A DNA stretch of 64,000 nucleotides from Deinandra increscens subsp. villosa (Eukaryota > Streptophyta > Magnoliopsida > Asterales > Asteraceae): NCBI GenBank assembly GCA_039602395.1, contig JBCNJP010000017.1, forward strand, positions 21,182,836-21,246,835, written 5' to 3'. This document shows, piece by piece, positions 1-10,664 of the stretch (position 1 is its first letter; every line of letters starts with the position of its first letter). The notes under the pieces are model-generated. The model worked only from the letters and a program-made list of their open reading frames with translations, did no database searches and had not been told where the DNA came from. The position numbers were made by a program, and so were the translations under genes.

Positions 1-1383
1 AATCTTACTCTTTAACCAATTCTCAAATCTTCTTATCTTTCTGTGAACAAAATTTACATGTTGATTCATAACCACTTGGTTCATATTCAGTATCAGTTAA
101 GCAACTATCATTGTGTTCAACTTCAACTATGAAAGCAGATTGATTACCGAAATGTTTTCCCCAGTCATAGGCTTCATCGAGTTGAGACACTAAAGCCTTT
201 TGAGCTATATCATTTGCTGAACTTGTAGCATTCTGATTTTGTTGTTTTGGCTTTGAACATTCTCTTGCAAAATGACCGATATCTGAATAATTATAGCATT
301 TGACTTTAGATTTATCCATCCCAATCTTGCTATTAGAATTTAAAGCTCTATTGCCAGTTTCCGGTAAAAACTTCTTATTTCTTCTTGCTAACATTGTGAT
401 TTGCCAATTCAAGTCCATTTCTTTAAGATTATCAGCATCAATTTGATTGAAATCTTCATTGATCAAATCACCATTGCTAACATTACCAGTTATAACACCA
501 TATGATGATGAAACCAGTGCTGATATCAAAGCCAGATAGTCTTTAGTTACTTGAGTAGAAAAACCACTTTGATTTTGATTTTGTTGATATGGAATGTGCA
601 CACTACATCCTTTTGAAGTTGATTGAACATACTTAGATTCCCCAACTATAAAATCAGCAACAAAAGCAGTAGCCGGTGATAGACTAAAGCTTGATCTAGA
701 TTTTGCATTTATGGTAGCAGAAATCTAACCATAATACTGGAGTTGAATTTGTAGTCAACATTTCCATTTCTCTTGCTTGAAACTTACCCGTTAACTCATG
801 AAATGATAAGTTCAAAAATTCTTTTTCATGAGTCAAAAGCGTAACATAGTTTTCATACTTCTTGGGTAATGCTTCCAAATTTTCTTTTTTAACTATCCTC
901 CTTCTTCTTGATATTTACCACTTTCATCTCGCTTACCAAATGTACAAATCTTGAAACAAGATCAGAAATGTTCTCCTTAGGATAGTGTTTGAAATTATCA
1001 AACTCTTTGCTGAGAACTTTCTTGCTTTTCTTAAATTGTTAATTGCCTTCACATCTCAATTTCAATGCATCCCATAACTGTTTGGATTTTTTACATGTTT
1101 TAAACTGATGTAGAACTTCTTTCAGCAAGGCCATGGTCAGAACACCGTATGCTTTCTTCTCTCTCTGATAACTTTTCATTTCTTCAGATGAAAGGTCTCT
1201 ACGCATCTTGGGTTCCCTATTTTCCTGTGGATATCAATAACCATCTTCGCTCGGCACCCATAAATCTACATCGTTTGTTCCAATATACGCCTTAAACCAT
1301 TTCTTCCAGTTATGACAATCTTTCAATTTGAGAAGTTTAGGTACTTTCTGACTTGTACCGATTTTGTTATCATAATTCAGCAT
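1..1383 (-). pseudogene. Ty1/copia gag remnant (element A)
   Basis: On the minus strand the frame that starts with ATG at 1383 reads like the N-terminal domain of a copia Gag (KDCHNWKKWFKAYIG, then QLWDALKLRCEG). It is broken by several stops and frame changes. The longest clean piece (601-23) carries a damaged zinc knuckle, CYNYSDIGHFAREC, in which the second Cys of the CX2CX4HX4C pattern is Tyr. Gag normally packages the element's RNA in cytoplasmic particles; this copy cannot. Protease, integrase and RT would lie left of base 1. The matching leader, primer-binding site and LTR follow at 1384-2345, so this is the 5' end of a minus-strand element. Confidence 0.75.
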
Positions 1384-1439
1384 TGTTTACATAAATGTTG
1401 AAATAGCAGCAAACGCTTGATAATCACACATCTTAAAAA

Positions 1440-1765
1440 TTGTAGAATATGTTCCAACGAACCAAGTATTGAACAATCTTCCAACGGACCGAAATAGTCA
1501 AACGAACCGGATAGTCAACTATAACGTCAACGAACCAAGATTTTGAAATCTTATCCACGAACCGACGCTTCATTAGAGTAACCGTCATGAACCGGTAAAT
1601 AACTGTCACGAACCGTTGTTGAAGAATAACTAAACGACCCGAAGGACGACAAACCAAAAATCCTGAAGATTAACGGAGCGAACCGGATATCGACGAACCA
1701 AAGTTATGAAGATACATTAGACGAACCAAGGCACTCAACCAGCGAACCACGATATTTAACCAACG
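1440..1765 (-). repeat. ACGAACC motif array in the leader of element A
   Basis: The untranslated leader between PBS and gag holds about a dozen copies of ACGAACC and variants (AACGAACCA, ACGAACCGG) at irregular spacing of 15-40 bases. The same word recurs in both orientations in the element's LTR at 2200-2265 (GACGAACC, GGTTCGTTG, TTGGTTCGTGG). It is not a perfect tandem repeat. Function unknown. Confidence 0.6.
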
Positions 1766-1984
1766 AACCAAACAAAAATTTCTGATTTTGATGAGTTGGA
1801 TGGTTTTTAATGAGATTTGCAGCACTAAGGAAGAAAACACTTCATGAACACTTAGAGACCAGATTTAAGACCAGAAACACCAAGAATGATGAGAAATAGA
1901 TGAAAACCCACTTGTTTTTGACAAAAAATTTCGAAATGACCAAAACCTAACCAGTAGAACAACCTAGAATGTTTTGATACCAAT

Positions 1985-2345
1985 TGTAAACACCTGGTTG
2001 GGATCTTACTACTAGTATAATCAATCAAATCAAAGACACCGAAAGGTAACTAATGCTTTGTTTATTGAATCACTTGTAGAAAACAACAATACAAAGACTC
2101 TCTGGTTTACACCTTCAAAATACACACTTAGCACTGACAGCTCTTTCAGAATGTTCTGTTCACTAACCAAGACTCGACTATATATAGTGTTGACCGCCCG
2201 ACGAACCAGCACAGCAATGAACCGTCGGTTCGTTGCTCACGAACTCTTGGTTCGTGGCTTGGTTAGTTGACAACCAAACTCAATGTTAAGCTCTAACTGA
2301 TACAACACACGAGACAGCCTAAGCTATACAAATTATGCTCTAACA
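1985..2345 (-). repeat. 5' LTR of copia element A, with adjacent PBS
   Basis: Read on the minus strand the LTR opens with TGTTAGAGC at 2345 and closes with GGTGTTTACA at 1985, giving TG...CA ends and 361 bp. Two bases inside the element (1982 back to 1975) is TGGTATCA, the start of the usual initiator-Met tRNA primer-binding site, which fixes the orientation. TATATATAG at about 2190-2200 (plus-strand reading) is a possible TATA region. The 3' LTR lies outside the window, so neither target duplication nor age can be judged. Confidence 0.75.
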
Positions 2346-2727
2346 CGGTGTAGGGGCGCTATGGGGCTCTATGACGCCCCCACATAGAGCCCACTATACA
2401 TAGGCACATAGCTTTATGATTGCATCATTTTTAGTCATAGAGACCCTTAATGAGGTGGCTATCACGGTAAAGGGCGTGGTCTCGACTACCAATGATGGCT
2501 TAAAGGCTGTTACCATGCCACTTGTCACTGCTTTCCTCCCACAACTTTGAATTCGAAACCGTGCTGCTTGGTGAAGCAGAAGGCAGACTGCTACGAGACA
2601 AAGTTGTTTATTTTCTTTAAAAGAACACCTTTAAGGTATTTCACTACAATACCTTCTATTCTACTACCTTATTACTTTAAACATACTATTTTTTCTCTTT
2701 CCTAATTAGTACAAGCTGACTAGTAAG
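2346..2727. other. Spacer between elements
   Basis: I see no gene here. The stretch contains a short inverted repeat (GGGGCTCTATGacgccccCACATAGAGCCC, about 2357-2389) that may be the remains of a small hairpin element, and ends with ACTAGTAAG at 2719-2727, the left target duplication of the next element. Confidence 0.4.
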
Positions 2728-3241
2728 TACGGGCGGAACTAGAGACTTTTTAAGGGGTAGCACAAAATTTTATTAAAAGTTGTTCAGGGGCAGCGTCCTC
2801 AAAAATTTTATTTTGAATAAATTGCTTAATAAAAATGAAATAAAAAAAAAATTCTTGATATAAGTTTTATTGTTTAGAGTTTTAAGAAAAAAAACCATGC
2901 TAACTTGGTGGTTGGCATATCCAAACTTAAGTGTAGATGACACTTTAACCCAAGTTCAAGTCTTGGGTAATGCTTTTTTTTAATAGAAATAAAGATGAAA
3001 ATGAAAAGATGAGAAAATGGTTTGGCCCAAGATTCAAACACAAGACCTACAAGTAAAAACAAAGAGCAACCACCAGCTCCTCTACATAAGAATATGGTAA
3101 CACTTTTGAAACAAAAGGAATAAAAGGGGTATCACAAGTACATAAAATGATAAAAACCGATAAATTTAATTTTTTTCCACTTCATGTACGAATTTAAGGG
3201 GTAGCCCGTGCTACACCTGGACCCTATATATGTCCGCCTCT
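2728..3241. mobile_element. Non-autonomous DNA element, 514 bp, 9-bp target duplication
   Basis: ACTAGTAAG occurs at 2719-2727 and again at 3242-3250, exactly flanking this segment. The ends carry short imperfect inverted repeats (left TACGGGCGGA, right complement AGAGGCGGAC) and a second internal pair around AAGGGGTAGC / GGGGTAGCCC. A 9-bp duplication is typical of Mutator-like (MULE) insertions. The interior has tRNA-like promoter words: GGTGGTTGGC and GTTCAAGTCTTGG on the plus strand, and GGTGGTTGCTC and GTTTGAATCTTGG on the minus strand, like Pol III A and B boxes. No coding capacity. A tRNA-derived SINE pair captured inside a MULE is another reading. Confidence 0.55.
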
Positions 3242-3250
3242 ACTAGTAAG

Positions 3251-3397
3251 AGCTTCTTTTCTAGTTAGTACAAAGTGACTGACTAATTAAAACTTCAACC
3301 CTCATTTCTATCATACCCTTCACCTCATACACAAATATGCCCATCTATTTCTATCATACCCTTCACCCTCATACAAATAATACCCGTCCAGAGGACT
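3251..3397. other. Short AC-rich spacer
   Basis: It contains a local duplication: TTTCTATCATACCCTTCACC appears at about 3306 and 3349. No gene seen. Confidence 0.4.
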
Positions 3398-3400
3398 TTA

Positions 3401-3979
3401 GGGGAGGGTGTATGGTTGCCACAAGGCTTCCCCAAGCCATGCTACCCACCCAATAATATTGCGACATGTCAAAATTGGTAAATTAGGCAAGGCTTCAAGC
3501 CACACCACATGGTATGGTTGTTGTGTGGCTTGGGGAAGCCACCAAAAATTTAGTTTTTTTTTAACAACTTTTAATAAACAACTTTTATAAAAAAAATAAA
3601 CCACTAATATTAGGAAATTAAACGATACAATACTTGAAATTAAAAAAAAAGGCGACTACAATTTAAAAAAAAACCAACTAAAAGTTGCAATCTCATCCGT
3701 ATTCCTCCGCGATTTCTCTTTTTTGTTCAAGAACAAGCGGTAGGAATTGAGGATCAACATCATTATGCGGTTTCATAAATATCTCGAGATCACGTGTTTT
3801 TTTCTCTTGTCGTTCACGTGCTTGTTTGAACTCGATCACTTGACGTTGAGCCTCCACTGTAGTTTTCACCGCATCGTACATCGCTTGCTTCTTTCCAAAG
3901 GTTTCGTCCCGAAGCTTTGCCTTAAGCTCCCTTTCTTTGATCCAATTGGCTTGAAAATCCGACATCATTTCCAACGCCT
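3401..3979 (-). mobile_element. PIF/Harbinger-like transposon end (partial)
   Basis: TTA (3398-3400) precedes GGGGAGGGTGTATGG. A 3-bp TTA-type target and a G-rich first terminus fit the PIF/Harbinger superfamily. Just inside is an inverted repeat, GGCTTCCCCAAGCCA / TGGCTTGGGGAAGCC (about 3426 and 3523). The minus-strand ORF at 3693-3974 is the kind of protein carried beside the transposase. The element runs into the gap at 3980, and the transposase and the other terminus are not visible. Confidence 0.5.
3693..3974 (-). pseudogene. C-terminal part of a NAM-associated / trihelix-like protein
   Basis: The 93-residue frame is rich in Lys, Glu and Gln and looks like an amphipathic helical region. 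It ends DLEIFMKPHNDVDPQFLPL then EQKREIAEEYG, which resembles the C-terminal segment of the plant NAM-associated domain proteins often annotated in Harbinger elements (the Myb/trihelix DNA-binding partner of the transposase). The N-terminal DNA-binding part would lie in the gap; the first Met here is probably internal. The assignment rests on remembered family resemblance and is moderate. Confidence 0.5.
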
Positions 3980-4479
3980 NNNNNNNNNNNNNNNNNNNNN
4001 NNNNNNNNNNNNNNNNNNNNNNNNNNNNNNNNNNNNNNNNNNNNNNNNNNNNNNNNNNNNNNNNNNNNNNNNNNNNNNNNNNNNNNNNNNNNNNNNNNNN
4101 NNNNNNNNNNNNNNNNNNNNNNNNNNNNNNNNNNNNNNNNNNNNNNNNNNNNNNNNNNNNNNNNNNNNNNNNNNNNNNNNNNNNNNNNNNNNNNNNNNNN
4201 NNNNNNNNNNNNNNNNNNNNNNNNNNNNNNNNNNNNNNNNNNNNNNNNNNNNNNNNNNNNNNNNNNNNNNNNNNNNNNNNNNNNNNNNNNNNNNNNNNNN
4301 NNNNNNNNNNNNNNNNNNNNNNNNNNNNNNNNNNNNNNNNNNNNNNNNNNNNNNNNNNNNNNNNNNNNNNNNNNNNNNNNNNNNNNNNNNNNNNNNNNNN
4401 NNNNNNNNNNNNNNNNNNNNNNNNNNNNNNNNNNNNNNNNNNNNNNNNNNNNNNNNNNNNNNNNNNNNNNNNNNNNNNN
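3980..4479. other. Assembly gap (500 N)
   Basis: Exactly 500 N. The round size suggests a placeholder of unknown true length. It separates the Harbinger-like fragment from the LTR region of the chromovirus to the right. Confidence 0.98.
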
Positions 4480-5821
4480 CATTTATCACATTCCAGCCCC
4501 TATGGCACAACTCTGCCTGCAATTTCTCATCATAATCATATCTTGGCACACACATATGTTGTGCCAAGCCGCTTAGTCCTCTTGTTGCGACAATAGGAGA
4601 ATTGCAACTTCACAATTACTCACATCGTCACAACTTTACCACTCAACCCAAAGAGGGTCATTCATCACTGCTTTCTGACTTGGTTATTTGCATACCAAGT
4701 TCCTCATTCCGGAACAACATGTATCTAGGTACTTGGTGTTCACTAGATACCATGTCAATAGCCATTGTCATCTAGTGAACACTCCACGATACACGACATA
4801 TGAGTACATATACATAACTAACCGCTACGTGTTACCTTTAGGATTTAGCTTTGCCTTCACGTTGATGGTTTGCACTTCCACTAGCTTCACCTATAACCAC
4901 ATAATTGATTAAATTCTCAATTCCACATTCGCAAAACATACAATCTACATCCAATCACCAATTCAAGTTCATAAGTTCAGCACATTCACATCATCAATTT
5001 CGTTCAAGCATTTCATCGAGCACCTAGTGTGCATACTTTATGTTCATACAATCAAGAAATCCATGGATCATCCATAAATTCCACAAGTGATATCAAACAC
5101 TCCCAATTCAGTTTCCTATGCATAAAATAACAATTTCCTACCTTCATTATGGATTCATTTATTCAAATTACCATCCAAGACCCCCACCCATAATGGGTTT
5201 CGATTTCTACTAGATGGGGTTTAACCCCCATCCCAATTCTAACAAATACACATAGAATCAATCATGCAAGCAGTAATTTAGCTTCATCTAGGCATATAAA
5301 CACATAACAATACATATTTCAACCTCAATTTAATCTTTAGAAGAAACCCATAAAATCACCTACATCTAGAATTTACTTACTTGGTCAAGAACTCAAGAAA
5401 TAAAGATGAAATTGAGGTGTAGGAGACCTCCTAAACCCGAATTCGGCTTCCTCCTTCCTAGTTTGCCTCTCTTTCACCTTTAATTTGGAGATTCTCCAAG
5501 AACTAGGGCTATACCCCCTCCCTCTCTCTCTCTGTCGCGATTTACAGGTCTAGGGGATACCCAGACTTGTTTAATCCCCTCATTTTCACCTATGGCCCCT
5601 CAACTTTGTATTTTATGAAAAATCTAGCCAAAACCTTTTATTTACACAATTAACCCTCTAACTTTTCTTTAGTTTGCCCATCTATTAATAAGGTTACTTT
5701 TTAACTAGAAATCCCCATTGAATAACCCGATTAACCATCTAAACCCGCTTATTACTCTAAAACCCACGTAAATCATAATTAGAATTAAACACCCAATTAT
5801 TTTGAAACTCGGGATGTTACA
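4480..5821 (-). repeat. 3' LTR (partial) of Tekay-type chromovirus 1
   Basis: On the minus strand a polypurine tract, AAGGGGGGTGGAGT, is followed directly by TGTAACATCCCGAG, the usual opening of Tekay/Del-type LTRs, so the LTR begins at 5821 and runs leftward. Its far end was not found and may lie in the gap. Inside are TCTCTCTCTCTC at about 5526 and an imperfect inverted repeat, GTTCACTAGAT...ATCTAGTGAAC (4738-4780). No coding sequence of note. Confidence 0.65.
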
Positions 5822-7133
5822 ACTCCACCCCCCTTAAAGGGAGTTTCGTCCACGAAACAAGAAGTACATACCGGAATAAGTAGGGGTAGTATCTCCGCAT
5901 TTCCTCCTCGGACTCCCATGTGGTGTCCGATCCCTTCCTATGCTCCCATTTCACCTTTACTTGATCAAATTCTCTGTTTCTTAGCCGCTTAGTCTTGCGG
6001 TCTAGAATTTCAATCGGTCTTTCCACATAATTCAGCTTATCATCAATCACGATGTCATCTAAAGGCACATTGGCAACCTCATCAGCTAAACATTTTCTCA
6101 GATTAGACACGTGGAATGTGTCATGGATTCCACTCAACTCTTCAGGTAATTCTAGTTGGTACGCCGATTGACCCACCTTTGCAATGATTTTGAATGGCCC
6201 GATGAATCGTGGGCTTAATTTTCCCCTCTTCCGAAATCTAATTACCCTCTTCCACGGGGTCACTTTTAACAACACGTGGTCTCCCTTTTTGAACTCAATA
6301 TCTCTACGCCTCTTATCGGCATATGATTTTTGTCGATCCTGGGCAGCCTTTAAACGCGCTCTTACGATGTGAATCTTCTTAGTAGTAGCTTTGACCACAT
6401 CCTTATGGGCCAACTCCCTTTGACCCACTTCACGCCAACACAACGGTGTTCTACACTTCCGCCCATAAAGTGCCTCATATGGGGACATTCCAATACTAGC
6501 ATGATAGCTATTATTGTAAGAGAATTCCACCAAAGGTAAATGAGTGTCCCAACTTCCTCCAAAATCCAACACACACGCTCGCAACATATCCTCGAATGTT
6601 TGGATTGTTCTCTCGCTCTGCCCATCGGTTTGAGGATGGTATGCGGTACTAAACAGTAACCGAGTACCCATACATTCCTGAAATTCCCGCCAGAATTTAG
6701 ACGTGAAGCGGGTGTGCCTATCTGACACGATTGACACCCGGACTCCGTGTCGCGATACTATCTCTTCCACATAGACATCTGCCATCCTCTCGGATGAATA
6801 CGACTCACTAATAGGCAAGAAATGTGCACTTTTAGTAAGTCGGTCCACTATCACCCATATAGCATCGAAATTTCTCCTCATTTTTGGCAACTTTATGAGC
6901 AAATCCATCGTGATATGCCCCCATTTCCACTCCGATATCTTGAGTGGTTGCAACTTACCATACGGCTTCTGATATTCAACTTTGACTTGAAGACAAGTCA
7001 AACATTTCTCCACATATTTTACTATATCCCGCTTCATGCCCGGCCACCAATACTCGCATTTTAGGTCATGGTACATTTTCGTGACTCCCGAATGGATTGA
7101 GTACCGAGATTTATGAGCCTTGTCTATGAGCAA
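5817..7133 (-). pseudogene. Ty3/gypsy integrase and chromodomain (chromovirus 1)
   Basis: This 438-codon open stretch encodes the zinc-binding HHCC region (H-x-H with CLTCLQVK), the catalytic core of integrase (TMDLLIKLP, SIVSDRHTRF, AYHPQTDGQSER: the D,D-35-E residues), the GPF module (SPRFIGPFKI) and a C-terminal chromodomain (VKVKWEHRKGSDTTWESEEE). Integrase inserts element cDNA; the chromodomain directs it to marked chromatin. It is the C-terminal third of one polyprotein: the upstream neighbour ends at an in-frame TAG at 7134-7136, so it has no start of its own and should not be read as a separate gene. Confidence 0.85.
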
Positions 7134-8461
7134 CTATTTTACCCCGCAAGTGTTAGGAATCCATATCCGTCCAAATCGATATTTAAAACCATTGTCCTCG
7201 TGGACTAAGTCTTTCACCGCCCCCTTTATCCGTTCTTTCTTCCAATTATCTTCTTTCATCGCTTCCTCTTGTGCTTTCTTGATTGAATCAAAAATACTTG
7301 AGGTTATAACCAGCTTCATCGATTTCACCTTAATAGGAGCGTAATCCCCTTTTCTGCTTAAGGCATCCGCCACCACATTGGCCTTGCCCGGGTGGTAATG
7401 AATCTCGCAATCATAATCTTTAATCAGCTCCAACCACCTTCGCTGCCTCATATTTAACTCCTTCTGATCAAACAAATATTTCAAGCTTTTGTGATCAGTA
7501 TAGATGGTGCACGGAATGCCATATAAATAATGCCGCCAAATTTTTAAGGCGAACACCACCGCTGCCAGCTCAAGATCATGAGTTGGATAATTAACCTCGT
7601 TACTCTTCAATTGCCTCGAAGCATAGGCTATCACACTACCCCGCTGCATAAGTACACACCCCAAGCCGAGGTATGACGCATCCGAGTATATCACCAAATC
7701 CTCCGTCCCATCGGGTAAAGCTAACACGGGAGCATGAGTTAACTTTTCCTTTAGGGTCCGGAAAGACTCTTCTTGTTTTTCATCCCACTCAAATTTCACA
7801 TCATTCCTTGTAAGTCGGGTCAATGGCAAGGCTATTTTGGAGAAATCTTGAATAAATCTCCTATAGTAGCCTGCCAATCCTAAGAAACTCCGGATTTTAG
7901 TCGGGTTCTTAGATGTCCTCCATCCCGCTACTGCTTCGACCTTGGCAGGGTCTACTAATACCCCTTCAGCATTCACCACATTTACCAAAAATTGTACCTC
8001 CCGTAACCAAAAGGCACACTTTGAGAACTTCGCATAGAGTTTTTTCCCGCCTTAAAGTTTCCAACACCTCACGCAAGTGTTGGGCATGCTCTTCCTCGCT
8101 CCGCGAATATACCAAGATGCTCAAACACAATAACGGATCGATCCAACATCGGCTTACACACGCGGTACATGAGGTCCATGAAAGCCGCCGGTACATTAGT
8201 CAATCCGAAGGACATTACTAAGAACTCGTAATGCCCATACCGCGTTCGAGAAGCTGTCTTTGGGACATCCTCCTCTCTCACCTTCAGCTGATGGTACCCC
8301 GATCTTAAATCGGTCTTGGAGAACCAACTCGCCCCTTGTAACTGGTCAAATAGATCATCAATTCGGGGCAAGGGATATTTGTTTTTCACGGTCAGCTTAT
8401 TCAGCTCACGGTAGTCTATACACATCCTTAGACTACCGTCTTTATTCTTCACAAATAACAC
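7134..8461 (-). pseudogene. Ty3/gypsy reverse transcriptase and RNase H, decayed (chromovirus 1)
   Basis: RT motifs are clear: LRMCIDYRELNKLTVKNKYP, DLRSGYHQLKV, YGHYEFLVMSFGLTN. The catalytic box is destroyed. After VIVF near 8130 the bases GAGCATCTTGG replace the expected FIDD coding, which I interpret as a 5-base loss that removes both aspartates and shifts the frame. A further frame change lies near 7990-8040. RNase H follows (IYSDASYLGLGCVLMQ, YTDHKSLKYLF, KANVVADALSRKGD) and ends at the TAG of 7134. An in-frame TAG at about 8472 separates it from the protease-RT linker. Non-functional. Confidence 0.85.
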
Positions 8462-8470
8462 CGGTGCACC

Positions 8471-8788
8471 CTAAGGGGATACACTTGGCCGAATAAATCC
8501 CTTATCAAGCAATTCCTGTAGTTGCTTCATCAATTCTTGCATCTCAGTAGGGGCTAGCCGATATGGAGCTCGTGCCACCGGCTTGGCCCCAGGTACTAAA
8601 TCGATCCGGAATTCCACATCCCTATCCGGTGGTATGCCCGGAAGGTCTTCAGGGAAAACATCTAAGAATTCTTGCACGACAGGTACCACTTCAGCTTTGT
8701 TACTCTCACGTTCCGTATCCACCACATATGCCAAATATGATTTACACCCGTGTTGGATGTATTTCCTTGCTTCCATTACCGAACACAA
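8471..8788 (-). pseudogene. Protease-RT linker fragment (chromovirus 1)
   Basis: It carries the conserved run before RT: FLDVFPEDLPGIPPDRDVEF, then VPGAKPVARAPYRLAP and LLDKGFIRPSVSP, where the frame stops. At its N-terminal side a small indel in an A-run (about 8800-8810) and a one-base loss near 8900 separate it from the protease frame. It belongs to the same broken polyprotein as its neighbours. Confidence 0.8.
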
Positions 8789-8852
8789 CGTGATCTCATT
8801 CTTTTTTCTCCTTGAACAACAACCCGCTTCCCGCTCGGCGATATTAATTCAA

Positions 8853-9404
8853 TCACCTTGCGGTTACACACCACATTGGCTTGGTATTTAAATAACAATC
8901 CATTCCTATTATCACCTTGAATTCTCCCATCATCATTGGTATTAAATCAATAGAGTAATCTTCATCTTCTATAGAGATTTTACAATCTCGATACACATCA
9001 AAGACTAAGACACTCTTGTTATCTGCTATTTCTACTTCTAAGGGCACAGACAACTTGTTAATAACAAAAGAAGGGTGACGGGTAAAATCATTAGAAACGA
9101 ATGACCTACTCGCCCCCGTATCAAAACAAATCACATGATGTCGATCTTCGCTTTGATTTCTATGATCCGAAACGGCGTCGTCTGCAGTAGAAAACGAGCT
9201 CCTTAACATGCCGACGGAGCGGTTGCAACAACGAGAGAGGAAGCGGATGAGAAGGTTGATAGAGGCGGAGACAATGATAGCCGAGGTGATAACAATTATC
9301 ACAATGATTGTCAACGATGATGTTGATATGGATGAGGAGGAAGACTGTGACAATACGATATCACTAGAAATTGGGTTGGATTTCACTGCCGTCGATTGAA
9401 CCAT
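8853..9404 (-). pseudogene. Chimeric ORF: host-gene first exon fused to retroviral-type aspartic protease
   Basis: The 183-codon ORF starts at ATG 9404 (context AGAAACTATGGTT). Residues about 1-88 do not look like Gag: a Ser-rich start, a strong hydrophobic segment (SLTIIVIIVITSAIIVSASI, about 30-50), an Arg/Cys stretch and a polar tail. Near residue 90 (about 9135) it passes in frame into a protease domain with the active-site triplet in CFDTGASRSFVSNDF and a second conserved block, VIIGMDC. Then a one-base loss shifts it to a stop. The N-terminal part resembles the single-pass start of plant ATL-type RING-H2 ubiquitin ligases, but no RING is present, so that name is tentative. Gag and 5' LTR are missing at the join. 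Confidence 0.55.
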
Positions 9405-9660
9405 AGTTTCTCTCTAGTGTGCGTACAAGGAAGAAGACGACCTGATGATCTTTATTAGTTTTTTTTCCAATTTTAATGTTTTAAATAAGGATTTTATAAA
9501 ATGACCAAAATACCCCTGACTTAACGACCGATTTTTAACACCGTTAGGGATAAAGGACCTTCTATGAACATATTGAAAACATAAAGGATATCGGGTGTAA
9601 CAACCTTACTTAAAGGACCCAATTCGAAATTAAGATATAACATAAAGGACCTTCTGTGTA
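9405..9660 (-). promoter_or_regulatory. Probable upstream region of the truncated host gene
   Basis: This stretch sits directly upstream of the 9404 ATG on the minus strand and is not related to the chromovirus internal sequence. It contains repeated phrases (AAAGGACCTTCT at about 9552 and 9646) common in dispersed plant repeats, and a pyrimidine-rich leader-like run just before the ATG. No definite TATA box was chosen. The call rests on position. Confidence 0.3.
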
Positions 9661-10434
9661 ATTTACTCAACTTTAAATCCTAATTCTGATGTGTTCTTTT
9701 TTGTGCTTTTGTGTCCACCCTTATAGGTTTCCTCGGTCACAAAATGACCTTTTATATCACTCCTTTTGGGACCTGGTTTATCTATCTCTTTGTTTTGTAG
9801 GATTTTAATTGGCATTGCACAACTTTCTATTTGTTTTGTAGGATTTTAATTGGGTTGTTGCTAACTTGGAAGCATTTAGCTTTTTATCACTGTAAGTTTC
9901 GTATCTTTACAACCAATGGAAGTTAAGAATAAAATTGTTTATTTCATCAATTGAAAGTTAATGTAGATTCAAAGATATACTTCCATTTCTAAGATCTAAG
10001 CAACTATAAAATTCAAATATGCGTAGCGTACTGCTAACTTTCAAGTCCATCACATTCTAATATTTCCCAAACATTTTGTATGGCAGTAGGTGGACTATTC
10101 AGTTTTGCCTGTGGGTTGAGTTAACATTGTTCTTTTACATATCCCATTATGTGTTGTAGATTTATAGATCTGATAGTTCATATATGATTTGCGAAAACTT
10201 CATTCATCACTTTGAATGGTACGGAAGGCTCCAATGCACAAACTGACTGTTAGTTCATATGTAAAATTAGCTCATATGTAAGATGTACAGTAGTTTTAAA
10301 GTTCTATATATTTAAGTGCTATGATGAATTTTTTGAACTCTTCGTTTTTTCCTTAAACAAAGAAGCATTGAAGAAAAATGAAACATGGAATACACATATG
10401 CATCTATAGTAATCAGTTAAAATACACCTCTATG
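9661..10434. other. AT-rich spacer
   Basis: No gene was recognised. A short direct repeat, TTGTTTTGTAGGATTTTAAT, occurs at about 9791 and 9833. The last five bases, CTATG (10430-10434), are the left target duplication of the next element. Confidence 0.5.
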
Positions 10435-10581
10435 TAATAGAAGTAAACTTGTATAGCATTTATCTCTAGGGGCTTAGATGTATTTTGTATTTACTCATGT
10501 ACTTAAGTGTAATTTGTCTATTTATTTATAGAGGTGATTCCACCATTTGTGGATATCATAAATTTACTCAAACCTTTCATA
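10435..10581 (+). repeat. 5' LTR of the Ale-like copia element
   Basis: 147 bp, TAATAGAAG...CTTTCATA. It differs from the 3' copy at two sites by eye (TTAGATG against TTAAATG, and ATATCATAAA against ATATCACAAA). TATTTATTTATAGAGG near its middle is a possible TATA region. Confidence 0.9.
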
Positions 10582-10664
10582 TGGTATCACGCCAGTAATT
10601 GGCACTTCTCCCCAATCGATCCTTTTCCCTCCCCCCTCCCTGTTCATCTTCTTTCTTCTCCACC

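Noticed and set aside
3747..4567. Long open frames crossing 3980-4479
   Set aside because: They are made of N and have no stops for that reason. The same holds for frames across 24480-24979 and 46112-46611.
5817..7133. Independent integrase gene with its own start
   Set aside because: It is in the same frame as the upstream RNase H part, separated by a single TAG; the apparent start is TTG just after that stop.
9208..9399. Plus-strand acidic ORF (DEEEDCDN)
   Set aside because: Antisense of the membrane-segment exon on the minus strand, where codon choice and start context are better.
10599..10664. N-terminal extension of the Ale-like polyprotein
   Set aside because: It would begin at TTG, 17 bases after the LTR; the first ATG in good context is 10665.
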